From Rubrobacteraceae bacterium (GTDB lineage: Bacteria; Actinomycetota; Rubrobacteria; Rubrobacterales; Rubrobacteraceae), in NCBI GenBank assembly GCA_030447045.1, contig JAUJMB010000014.1, positions 1-19,520 on the forward strand: a DNA stretch of 19,520 nt, written 5' to 3'. How positions within the stretch are numbered: position 1 is the stretch's first letter; each line of letters opens with the position of its first letter. Under the pieces are notes generated by a model, which did not search any database, was not told the DNA's origin, and was given only the letters and a program-made list of their open reading frames with translations. The position numbers were made by a program, and so were the translations under genes. Shown in pieces: positions 6,034 through 13,085 of this stretch.

Positions 6034-6840
6034 CTACGGGACGGCCGTGACGAGCCCACCGTCTATCTGCAGCGAGGTCCCCGTTACGTATGAGGCGGCG
6101 GGGGAGAGCAGGAACGTCGCCGCCCGGCCGAACTCCCGAGGGTCGCCGTAGCGGCCGAGCGGTATGCCCTCGCTCACCGTCCGGCGCTGCTCCTCCTCGC
6201 TGATGCCTCCCTCCTCCGCCCGCGCCTGGTCCATCCACCTCACCCGTGCGGTGTCGAAGCGCCCAGGTGCCAGGGCGTTGACCCTGACCTTCGGCCCGAA
6301 CTCCAAGGCCAGGCACTTGACGAGTGCGGCGACGCCGGGGCGCAGGACGTTCGAGGAGTCGAGCATGGGGATGGGCTGGCGCACAGAGGAGGAGGTCACG
6401 AAGAGGACGGAGCCCCCGTCCTCCACGAGGGGCAGGAGACCGCGTAGGAGGCGCAAGGGGCCGCCTATCAGGAGGTCGAAGGCCCCCCGCCACTGCTCGT
6501 CGCTGAGCCCCAGGGCCGAGCCGCCCGGCGGTCCCCCGGCGTTGACGAGGACGCCGCCTATGGTGCCGAAGCGCCTTGTGGCTTCCTCGACCACCCCGTC
6601 CACGCCTTCCGGCGTTGCGAGGTCGGCCGCGCAGACGAAGGCCCTCCCGCCAAGCTCCCGCGCGGTCTCCTCGAGGGCGTCGGCGCTGCGGGCCACGAGG
6701 AGCACCCTGCCGCCAGCGGCGACTAGGTTCTCGGCGACGGCGCGTCCGAGCCCGCTGCTCGCGCCGCCGACCACAAACGCGGAGCCTTGCAGTAGGTCCT
6801 CGCGCCAAGGGTACGGGTTCTGTGTCTCGACGTCGTCCAT
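6034..6840 (-). CDS. SDR family oxidoreductase with atypical active site
   Basis: This 268-residue protein is a full-length classical-size short-chain dehydrogenase/reductase. The nucleotide-binding glycine motif is GGASSGLG (25-32). Asp73 lies in CAADLA, NAGG is at 100-103, and the C-terminal PG motif (APGRFDTARV) and YVTGTSLQIDGG (251-261) are as expected. The usual YxxxK catalytic pair is absent. After the TSSS strand (149-152) the equivalent segment is SNVLR (163-167), so Ser replaces Tyr and Arg replaces Lys. A known SDR subgroup shares this SNxxR pattern, so this is probably a divergent subfamily rather than decay. The start at 6840 has AAAGGA 8 bases upstream; an ATG at 6858 is possible but lacks a ribosome site. 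The gene follows the hsdM remnant by 77 bases on the same strand. The substrate is unknown. Confidence 0.85.
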   Translation of the reverse strand: MDDVETQNPYPWREDLLQGSAFVVGGASSGLGRAVAENLVAAGGRVLLVARSADALEETARELGGRAFVCAADLATPEGVDGVVEEATRRFGTIGGVLVNAGGPPGGSALGLSDEQWRGAFDLLIGGPLRLLRGLLPLVEDGGSVLFVTSSSVRQPIPMLDSSNVLRPGVAALVKCLALEFGPKVRVNALAPGRFDTARVRWMDQARAEEGGISEEEQRRTVSEGIPLGRYGDPREFGRAATFLLSPAASYVTGTSLQIDGGLVTAVP

Positions 6841-6917
6841 CGGGTGCGTCCTTTCCATAGGGTCTTCGGGGCTATCGTGTGCATGATCTTCTTGGTCGTG
6901 CCCGACTCTCCAGGAGG

Positions 6918-7439
6918 CTACCTCTCCTTCAGGTCCGCCGCGATGGTCGCGAACTGGTCGAGTGCCGTTTGCAGGTCTTCGGTTATCTCCTGGGCGATCA
7001 CGTCGGGATCGGGGAGGTTGGCGGAGTCTTCCAGGCTCTCGTCCCTGAGCCAGAAGAGGTCCAGGCTGACCTTGTCGCGCTTGAGCGGCTCCTCGCAGCC
7101 GAAGGAGCGCCAGCGGCCCTCTAGGTTCTCCTCGCTCCAGGTCGGCTGGCGGTCCTGGCGGTTTTCGGGGTTGTAGAGGTCTACGAATTCGTCGAGGTGG
7201 TGGCGGCGCATGGGGTTCTGCTTGAGGGTGAAGCGGGCGTTGGTGCGCAGGTCGTAGACCCAGAGTTCTCTGGTCCACGCGTTCTGGCGGGCGGGTTTCT
7301 TGTCCTGCTCGTCGGCCATCTTGAGGAAAAGCAGGAACGTGATCTGCTCGGTGTAGGCCATGTAGGAGAGCCCGTCTTCCCTCAGGAGGTGCGCGTAGCT
7401 CCGCGCCTTGTTGACGATCTGCTGCGTGTGGTTGTCCAT
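6918..7439 (-). pseudogene. hsdM: HsdM (type I methyltransferase subunit) with in-frame deletion of the catalytic core
   Basis: The 173-codon frame is intact but joins two distant parts of HsdM. Residues 1-45 are the N-terminal helical domain (LLREDGLSYMAYTEQITFLL, FLKMADEQ). From about residue 46 the sequence is the C-terminal part (DKKPARQNAWTRELWVYDLR, TNARFTLKQNPMRRHHLDEF, SLDLFWLRDESLEDSANLPD, EITEDLQTALDQFATIAADL). Intact proteins are about 500 residues long, and between these parts carry the SAM-binding glycine motif and the NPPF/NPPY catalytic motif. Both are missing. The junction near ADEQ/DKKPA keeps the reading frame. As a methyltransferase it must be inactive; the product could still be made and bind HsdS or DNA. 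I start at the ATG at 7439 because MDNHTQQIV fits family N-termini; a TTG at 7460 would add seven residues. Confidence 0.85.
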
Positions 7440-7559
7440 GGAGGAAAAAGATACACCCAACCCGCCGCCGACGCTCGGTGCGTAGAAGCCTAGGGAGGTG
7501 AAATCACCGCTGCACCAGCTTGGGTAAACACGTTCGACGGGCCGCCAGAGTACGTGAGC

Positions 7560-7823
7560 CTACTCCTTGCCCACTTGTGGCTTCCCCCCGCTCATATCAA
7601 GTCCGTGAACCAGCTTGCCCTCAAAGGCTCGCTTCAGGACAGACTGCCTGAGCCGCGTTGCGCGCTTCAGGCCGATCTCTACTTGAGTCTCGACCTCCTC
7701 GATCACCGATAGTCGACGTTCGACCTCGGCGACGATCTCTGCCTGCTCGGCGAGGGGCGGCAATGGCAGCGGTAGGTCTCGACAAATTTCTAAGGTGAGG
7801 TTGAACTGTCCTGCCGTTGCCTT
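7560..7823 (-). pseudogene. hsdS: HsdS (type I specificity subunit) C-terminal remnant
   Basis: The frame encodes only the end of HsdS: ATAGQFNLTLEICRDLPLPL, then PPLAEQAEIVAEVERRL and a long helix to LKRATRLRQSVLKRAFEGKL. This is the last piece of the second target-recognition domain and the C-terminal conserved coiled region. Roughly 300 or more residues that would recognise DNA are absent. The open frame continues to 7874, but those first residues (MRWIRNRKTPPRSRSRA) do not look like HsdS. They overlap a different gene fragment on the other strand, so the break lies near 7823-7872. The remnant sits upstream of the hsdM remnant on the same strand, 120 bases apart. No hsdR is visible. Confidence 0.85.
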
Positions 7824-7872
7824 CGCACGACTACGAGATCGAGGGGGCGTTTTGCGGTTCCGAATCCACCTC

Positions 7873-7932
7873 AACGGCTACGTGACGGGGCAGGCTGTGC
7901 TGGTGGACGGGGGGATGGTCTGGGCGCTCTGA
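7873..7932 (+). pseudogene. 3' fragment of a second SDR gene
   Basis: On the plus strand, just past the hsdS break, 19 codons encode NGYVTGQAVLVDGGMVWAL followed by TGA (7930-7932). The YVTGQ...VDGG sequence is the hallmark C-terminus of FabG-like short-chain dehydrogenases. No start codon or Rossmann motif precedes it, because the upstream bases belong to the oppositely oriented hsdS remnant. It is the tail of a gene whose body was lost at the same junction that truncated hsdS. Confidence 0.75.
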
Positions 7933-8100
7933 GGCCCGAAGTTCGGGAACACCGAACCCGCGAGGTTCGTGCCCCCGGACACCGATCGCCCCGGCCCCGT
8001 CGCCGCCCCGCGCGATATATACTGCCTCCGGTCGTTGGGAGGACGGCCCCCGGGATTCGCGAAGGGTCGCGCGGGCCGGCGAGATCCGAGGGAGGGCCGG

Positions 8101-9258
8101 ATGAGCCCGGTACGCGCGCTGCCGAACCCGCTTGCGGCCACGGAGCAGGACCTCGAGCCCCCGGGCCGGGCCCCGCTAGATTTCCACCGGCGCCTGCCGG
8201 AGTACGCCGCTACCCCCCTCGTGAACGCGCCTGGCCTGGCCGGCTCTTTAGGCGTTAACAAGGTCTGGGTCAAGGACGAGTCTTGGCGGCTGGGGCTGCC
8301 GGCGTTCAAGATCCTCGGCGCCTCCTGGGCCGTGTACCGCGCCCTGGAACAACGCTCGGGTGGCATCGGGGGGTGGGGGAACGTCGAGGAGCTGAGGGGG
8401 CGCCTCGCGCCGCTCCTGCCCCTGACGCTCGCGGCGGCCACGGACGGCAACCACGGCAGGGCGGTCGCCCGCATGGCGAAGCTGCTCGGCCTCGGGGCGC
8501 GCATCTTCGTGCCGGCCGGCATGGTCCCGGCGCGCATCGAGGCGATCCGGTCGGAGGGGGCCGAGGTGGTGGTGGTCCGGGGCACATACGACGAGGCCGT
8601 TGCCCGTTCGGCGGAGGAGGCAGGCGGGCGTTGCCTGGTCATCTCGGACACCTCCTGGCCCGGCTACGAGGACGTGCCGCGCTGGGTCATAGACGGGTAC
8701 TCGACGATCTTGTGGGAGGTGGAAGACGAGCTCGGGCGGCTCGGGGAAGGGAGACCCACGCTGGTCGTCGTCCAGATCGGGGTCGGGGCGTTCGCCGCCG
8801 CCGTCACGCGCCACTTCCGCTCCCCCAGCGTCTCCCCCCGCCCGAAGATCCTGGGCGTGGAGCCGGCCCGGGCCGCCTGCGCGCTCGCCTCGGCGGAGGC
8901 CGGGGGCATAGTCCACCTGCCCGGTCCCCACGACTCGATCATGGCCGGCCTCAACTGCGGATCCCCCTCGGTCGTGGCGTGGCCCGTGGTCTCCAAGGGC
9001 GTGGACCTGTTCGTGGAGATCGAAGACCGGTGGGCCCGCGAGGCGATGCGGATGCTGGCCGCGGCTGGGATCGTCTCAGGCGAGACCGGTGCGGCGGGGC
9101 TTGCCGGGCTTCTCGCCTTAACCCGGGAAGGGGACAGGGGGGAGCTTGGCCTGACGGAGGAGGCGCGCGTGCTCGTCTTTAACTGCGAGGGCGCCACCGA
9201 CCCCGGGGCGTACGGGCGCATCCTGGCCGAAAAGGACGTCGCCCCGCCCGGGCCGTGA
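8101..9258 (+). CDS. Diaminopropionate ammonia-lyase-like PLP enzyme
   Basis: This 385-residue protein is a fold-type II pyridoxal-phosphate enzyme. The PLP lysine is K70 in LPAFKILGASWA. TDGNHGRAVA (114-123, with D115) and SDTSWPGYED (182-191, with D183) match the regions carrying the catalytic Asp residues of diaminopropionate ammonia-lyase, at nearly the same spacing as the E. coli enzyme. The family splits 2,3-diaminopropionate into pyruvate and two ammonia molecules. The glycine-rich loop reads IGVGAFAAAV. MAGLNCG and the ending VLVFNCEGATDP also fit. ATG at 8101 follows GGAGGG by 4 bases; the longer frame from 7969 overlaps the SDR fragment's downstream region and lacks a ribosome site. 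A TATACT (8018-8023) could be the -10 of its promoter, without a good -35. A related threonine/serine dehydratase-type specificity cannot be excluded. Confidence 0.85.
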   Translation: MSPVRALPNPLAATEQDLEPPGRAPLDFHRRLPEYAATPLVNAPGLAGSLGVNKVWVKDESWRLGLPAFKILGASWAVYRALEQRSGGIGGWGNVEELRGRLAPLLPLTLAAATDGNHGRAVARMAKLLGLGARIFVPAGMVPARIEAIRSEGAEVVVVRGTYDEAVARSAEEAGGRCLVISDTSWPGYEDVPRWVIDGYSTILWEVEDELGRLGEGRPTLVVVQIGVGAFAAAVTRHFRSPSVSPRPKILGVEPARAACALASAEAGGIVHLPGPHDSIMAGLNCGSPSVVAWPVVSKGVDLFVEIEDRWAREAMRMLAAAGIVSGETGAAGLAGLLALTREGDRGELGLTEEARVLVFNCEGATDPGAYGRILAEKDVAPPGP

Positions 9259-9602
9259 TGGAGGGCGTGGCCTTCTCCTTGCGGGAGGGGCTGGAGATCA
9301 TGCGCGGGCTCGGCGTCCCCGCCGAGGAGGACGTGCGGGCGACGGGCGGCGGCGCCAGGAGCGCCCTGTGGCGCCGTCTCCAGGCCGACGTGTACGGCGA
9401 GCCCATCCGGCGCACCGCCGCCGACGAGGGGCCGGCCTACGGCGCGGCCCTCCTGGCCGGCGTCGTGGCCAGGACCTACGGGGACGTCGGGGAAGCCTAC
9501 GAGGAGTACTACCGGGTGTACCGCTCGCTGTACCCGGCCACGAGGGAGGCCATGTCCAGGCCCGGGGAGCTGGCTTCGGGAGGGGAGGGAGGTTCGGGGT
9601 AG
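9258..9602 (+). pseudogene. 3' fragment of an FGGY-family (xylulokinase-type) carbohydrate kinase
   Basis: These 114 codons correspond to the C-terminal FGGY domain end: MEGVAFSLREGLEIMRGLGV, RATGGGARSALWRRLQADVY and RTAADEGPAYGAALLAG. In xylulokinases this segment is the last quarter of a protein of about 500 residues. The N-terminal sugar- and ATP-binding domain, including the catalytic Asp region, is absent. The first ATG overlaps the stop codon of the preceding ammonia-lyase gene (GTGATG, stop TGA at 9256-9258), so the fragment is spliced directly against that gene and could be translated by coupling. A 114-residue product would not be a kinase. From 9603 to 9751 no further gene is visible. 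Confidence 0.82.
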
Positions 9603-9739
9603 GCCGCGGATGAGGGCTTCGCGGTTCGGTATAGATCTTGGGCGGGTTCTCGGGCCCGTGCGCGGGCGGGTTTCGAACCCTCCCCTACGGATGGGGTGGG
9701 GTGGACGGGGCCGTTTTCGGGGGCGTTGGATCTGCGTGC

Positions 9740-9752
9740 TATGATCGTCCGA
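9740..9752 (+). promoter_or_regulatory. Candidate -10 element for a leaderless transcript
   Basis: TATGAT (9740-9745) lies 6 bases before the ATG at 9752, and no Shine-Dalgarno sequence occurs in between. This spacing would place transcription start on or beside the A of the start codon, giving a leaderless mRNA, which is common in actinobacteria. No clear -35 is present. Confidence 0.4.
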
Positions 9753-10996
9753 TGCACCGAAACGCGGCAGGTTCCGGTACCGCCCTTGCGGCGGGGCCTT
9801 CGGAAGAGAAACCCCTAGATTACCGGCCGGTCCTGCTGGCCGTGGCGGTGGCGACGGCGGGGGTGCTGCCGGCATTCCTCACGGGCGGTCTTGCGGTCCA
9901 GATCCGGGCCGAGATGGGCTTCGGGTCGGCAGCACTTGGGCTGGCGGTCGCCCTGTTCTTTGTCTCGGCCTCGACGGCGTCTGTGGTCATGGGGCGGCTG
10001 GTGGAGAGGATCGGCTCGCACCGCGGGATGCGGCTGGCGGTCTTCGGGAGCGCGGCCTCGCTGCTGTGCGTGGCGCTCTTCGCCGGCTCGTGGACCGGGC
10101 TGGTCGTCTGCCTGGTGTTCGGCGGGCTGGCCAACGCCGTCGCGCACCCGGCGACGCACCTCTCGCTGGCGCGTGAGGTACCGAAGGGCAGGCAGGGGTT
10201 GTCTTTCGGGATCAAGCAGGCCGCCATCCCCTCGGCCACGCTGCTCGCCGGGCTCGCGGTGCCCGGCATCGCCCTCACCTTCGGCTGGCGCTGGGCTTTT
10301 GCCGGCGGGGCCCTGCTCGCGCTCATCGTCGCCCTTCTCGTCCCCAAGGAGCGGCTCGGGGGCGTGAAGAAGGTCGCCGAGGCCCGCTCCTCCGACGCGC
10401 CCATCGGGCCGCTCGTGCTGCTGGCCTTCGGCATCGGGCTTGGGTCCGCGGCGGCCACGCCTTTAGGGGCTTTCGTCGTGGAGTCTTCGGTGGCGACGGG
10501 GCTCGGGGTGGGTGCTGCGGGTCTGCTGCTGGCGCTCGGGAGCGCGGCGAGCATCGTCGTGCGCGTGCTCTTCGGGCGGCTGGCGGACGGGATGGGGGGA
10601 GGGCGGCTGCTGCTCGTGGGCGGGATGCTCGGCGCCGGGGTCGCCGGGTTCGTCATGCTCGCGACGGGCTCCCCGGCGCTCGTGGTGCCGGGCGTCCTGC
10701 TGGCTTTTGCGGCCGGGTGGGGCTGGCCCGGGCTCTTCAACTTCGCCGTCGTCAGGACCAACCCGGGCGCGCCCGCCGCGGCCACGGGCGTCACGCAGAC
10801 CGGGGCCTCTGGCGGGGCGGCGGTCGGCCCGGTCCTCTTCGGCCTGGTGGTCGAGGCCGCGGGGTACGGGACGGCGTGGCTGCTCTGCGGCGCGCTCGCG
10901 CTCGCGGCGCTCGTGGCGATCCTCGCCGGGAGGCGGATGGTCCTGCGGGCGTCGTCCTCGGCCGTCCCCCTTACAAACGCTCCAGAAAGCGGGTAA
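9752..10996 (+). CDS. Major facilitator superfamily (MFS) transporter
   Basis: This 414-residue integral membrane protein shows about 12 hydrophobic segments in two halves, with a cytoplasmic loop near residues 205-225 (VPKERLGGVKKVAEARSSD). The loop 2-3 signature is GRLVERIGSHRGMRLA, and the equivalent loop in the second half is GRLADGMGGGRLL. Many helices are Gly/Ala-rich. These features fit drug or metabolite export in the MFS, but nothing identifies the substrate. The start ATG at 9752 is chosen because the peptide upstream in the frame is not protein-like and a -10 element abuts it. The mannosyltransferase gene begins one base after the stop, so the two are co-transcribed, but I see no functional link between them. 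Confidence 0.88.
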   Translation: MHRNAAGSGTALAAGPSEEKPLDYRPVLLAVAVATAGVLPAFLTGGLAVQIRAEMGFGSAALGLAVALFFVSASTASVVMGRLVERIGSHRGMRLAVFGSAASLLCVALFAGSWTGLVVCLVFGGLANAVAHPATHLSLAREVPKGRQGLSFGIKQAAIPSATLLAGLAVPGIALTFGWRWAFAGGALLALIVALLVPKERLGGVKKVAEARSSDAPIGPLVLLAFGIGLGSAAATPLGAFVVESSVATGLGVGAAGLLLALGSAASIVVRVLFGRLADGMGGGRLLLVGGMLGAGVAGFVMLATGSPALVVPGVLLAFAAGWGWPGLFNFAVVRTNPGAPAAATGVTQTGASGGAAVGPVLFGLVVEAAGYGTAWLLCGALALAALVAILAGRRMVLRASSSAVPLTNAPESG

Positions 10997-10997
10997 C

Positions 10998-12308
10998 GTG
11001 GCCCACGTGAAGTCCGTCCTGCGCAACGAGAACCCTTTCGCTTTTATCACCGTCCTGGTGGTGGCCGCCGTGGCGCTCGTCGCGGGGGTGTGGGGGAGGG
11101 TGTGGAGGCTCGGGTTCCCGCCGCAGACGATATGGGACGAGATCTACTTCCCCGTCATGGCGAGCAAGTACCTGCGCGGCGTCGAGTTCTTCGACCTGCA
11201 CCCGCCTCTGGGCAAGTTCATCATCGCCTGGAGCATCGCGATCTTCGGCGACACGCCCTTCGCCTGGCGCCTGATGCCGGCGATCTTCGGCTGCGCCCTG
11301 ATAGCGCTCGCCGGCGCCGTGGGCTGGTACCTGTTCAGGGAGAGGGTGGCGGTGCCGCTACTCGTGCTCCTCTTCGCCGGGGAGACCATCCTCATCGTCC
11401 ACTCCAGGACCGGCGTCATGGACATCTTCCTCGTCTTCTTCGTGATGGCCACCTTCTTTGTGGCCCTGTGGGCCAGGGAGTGGGGCCACGCCCTCGCGAC
11501 GGCGGTGCTCCTGGGGCTCGCCATAAGCGTCAAGTGGGCGGCGTTCCCGGTCGCGATCCCCGCCGGGTACGTGCTCTGGAGGAAGGGGCTGCTCAAGCCC
11601 TTCGTCGCGAGCCTGTGGGTCTCGGTGCTCATCTACTTCGCGCTCGTGTACGTGGAGCGCCTGATCATCATCACCTCGAACCCCTTCGAGGCCTGGGTGG
11701 AGGTCTGGAGCTGGCACCTGCAGGCGGCGGACAAGGTGGACGCCGCCATACCCCACCTCTGGGGCTCGCCGTGGTGGAGCTGGCCGCTCATGCTGCGCCC
11801 GATCCGCTACGAGTACCTGGTGGACCTGGACGCGCGGCTCAGGGTCGTCCTCGCCATCGGCAACCCGCTCATGTGGTGGTCCAGCACCCTCGCCGTCCTC
11901 GCCGGCCTCGTCGCGCTGGCCCGGAGGGCGATCACGAAGACCTTCTCCCCGGACGACCCCCTGGTCCCGATAGTCCTGGGCTACGTGGTCATGCTCCTGC
12001 CCTGGGTTCCGGGCACCCGCATCCCGTACATCTACAACTACCTGCCGATCTACGCCTTCGCCCTGCTCGCGCTCGCGTACTGGCTGGTCAGGATCTGGCG
12101 CGGACCGCGCCTCGGGCCGTGGCTCGTCGCCGTCTTCTGCGCCCTGGCGCTCGCGGTCAGCCTCCTCTACCTCCCCCTGGCGACGACCCTCCCCATAGAG
12201 AAGGATGACCTGATGCGCCTGATCCTGTTCGAATCGTGGTTCTACCAGGAGTCCCCCGTACCCGGCAGCGGCTGCACGCCCCCCGACCCGGCCCCAGGCT
12301 GCTTCTAG
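10998..12308 (+). CDS. Polyprenyl-phosphate-mannose protein O-mannosyltransferase (GT39)
   Basis: This 436-residue multispanning membrane enzyme transfers mannose from polyprenyl-phosphate-mannose to Ser/Thr of secreted proteins on the outer face of the membrane. After the first helix the first extracellular loop contains WDEIYF (D47, E48), the acidic pair essential in PMT-family enzymes, followed by FFDLHPPLGK (64-73). About ten further hydrophobic segments follow, with loop motifs WSWHLQAADKVD and WGSPWWSWPLMLRP. The C-terminal loop region has PWVPGTRIPYIYNYLP, matching the family end. GTG at 10998 gives MAHVKSVLRNENPF; GTG at 11007 is an alternative. The much longer frame upstream overlaps the MFS gene and is spurious. 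It is convergent with the MOSC gene, leaving only 10 bases between the two stop codons. Confidence 0.9.
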   Translation: MAHVKSVLRNENPFAFITVLVVAAVALVAGVWGRVWRLGFPPQTIWDEIYFPVMASKYLRGVEFFDLHPPLGKFIIAWSIAIFGDTPFAWRLMPAIFGCALIALAGAVGWYLFRERVAVPLLVLLFAGETILIVHSRTGVMDIFLVFFVMATFFVALWAREWGHALATAVLLGLAISVKWAAFPVAIPAGYVLWRKGLLKPFVASLWVSVLIYFALVYVERLIIITSNPFEAWVEVWSWHLQAADKVDAAIPHLWGSPWWSWPLMLRPIRYEYLVDLDARLRVVLAIGNPLMWWSSTLAVLAGLVALARRAITKTFSPDDPLVPIVLGYVVMLLPWVPGTRIPYIYNYLPIYAFALLALAYWLVRIWRGPRLGPWLVAVFCALALAVSLLYLPLATTLPIEKDDLMRLILFESWFYQESPVPGSGCTPPDPAPGCF

Positions 12309-12318
12309 CGGGCGGCCC

Positions 12319-12789
12319 TCAGCGGCCGGCCCCCGACTCTTCTTCTATGGTGTCCCCTGCCCGGATGCGTCCGGCCTCGACCACCCGCGCGCAGATGCCG
12401 CCGCGGTTCTTCAGGGCGCGCGTCATGCCCCGTTCGGAGAGGTCCTGCACGTGCCTGCACGGCGGGCGCGAGCGGTCGAACTCGAGGAGCACCTCCCCGA
12501 CGCGAAACCTTTTGCGGCGAAGGTCCAGAAGCCTGATCCCGCGCGTGACGATGTTGCGGCGGTGCTGGCCCGACCTTATGCTGAGGCCCTGGGCCTCGAT
12601 CTCGTCGAGGTGCTCGCCCTCGATCAGGGTGACCTCACAGACGTCCCCGTACTGGGCCCAGAAACCCGTCCCCTCGCAGTAGCGGTCGCCCTTGATGCCG
12701 CACCCCTCTACGGTCTCGACCTCCTCCACGCTCTCCATGGCCGCGCTGCCTTGCGCGGTTACGAAGATCTCCTCCACCCTGCCGCCCAT
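12319..12789 (-). CDS. MOSC domain-containing protein
   Basis: This 156-residue protein is made of a single MOSC (molybdenum cofactor sulfurase C-terminal) domain. Visible landmarks are GIKGDRYCEGTGFW (31-44), VTLIEGEHLDEIEAQGLSI (53-71), SGQHRRNIVTRGI (73-85), and the conserved cysteine C111 in RPPCRHV, the residue proposed to carry sulfur or bind the cofactor. Single-domain MOSC proteins of this size include the YiiM/YuaD-like group, linked to reduction or detoxification via the molybdenum cofactor. ATG at 12789 has GGAGG 5 bases upstream. A TACACT some 40 bases further up may be its -10. The frame extends far upstream to 13509 without protein-like content, so I exclude that part. Confidence 0.88.
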   Translation of the reverse strand: MGGRVEEIFVTAQGSAAMESVEEVETVEGCGIKGDRYCEGTGFWAQYGDVCEVTLIEGEHLDEIEAQGLSIRSGQHRRNIVTRGIRLLDLRRKRFRVGEVLLEFDRSRPPCRHVQDLSERGMTRALKNRGGICARVVEAGRIRAGDTIEEESGAGR

Positions 12790-12901
12790 GCTCTCCTCCG
12801 CATCAAGAGATTTATCTGCGGGGGCTAGTGTAAGCCGTGCCGTCGGCCCTCGCGCGTCTCCCCGTCCCGGTAGAGGGCTGTATCCCCGACCGACGGGGTA
12901 G

Positions 12902-13081
12902 ATCAGGGGCGCGCCGCTGGTCCCGCTCTCGGTCTTCCGGGACGGCGCCGGTACCGTCCCGAACGCCGCCATCTTCGCCGACGGCCTGGAGGCAGGGCTC
13001 CTCGCCTGCACGGGCTTCGCCCTCCTGGCCATCCCGATAGCGCTCTTCGGCCTGCCCGGTAGAGAGAGCAAACCTTCATGA
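12902..13081 (+). pseudogene. Possible 3' end of a membrane transporter gene
   Basis: Between the MOSC gene and hyuB, a plus-strand frame is open from just after a TAG (12899-12901) to TGA at 13079-13081. It encodes PNAAIFADGLEAGLLACTGF, a hydrophobic helix ALLAIPIALFGLPG, and the charged tail RESKPS. This looks like the last membrane segment and C-terminus of a major facilitator transporter. There is no start codon in a sensible position and no upstream body. The family call rests on pattern alone. Confidence 0.4.
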
Positions 13082-13085
13082 GGCC

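Noticed and set aside
9668..9680. GGGTTCGAAACCC on the minus strand, resembling a tRNA T-arm
   Set aside because: The flanking bases give a mismatched T-stem, no acceptor or anticodon arm is found upstream, and no CCA or plausible acceptor end follows.
8664..9875. Minus-strand open frame of 403 codons opposite the ammonia-lyase and kinase fragment
   Set aside because: It is antisense to well-supported plus-strand coding and rich in Pro/Ser/Arg without motifs.
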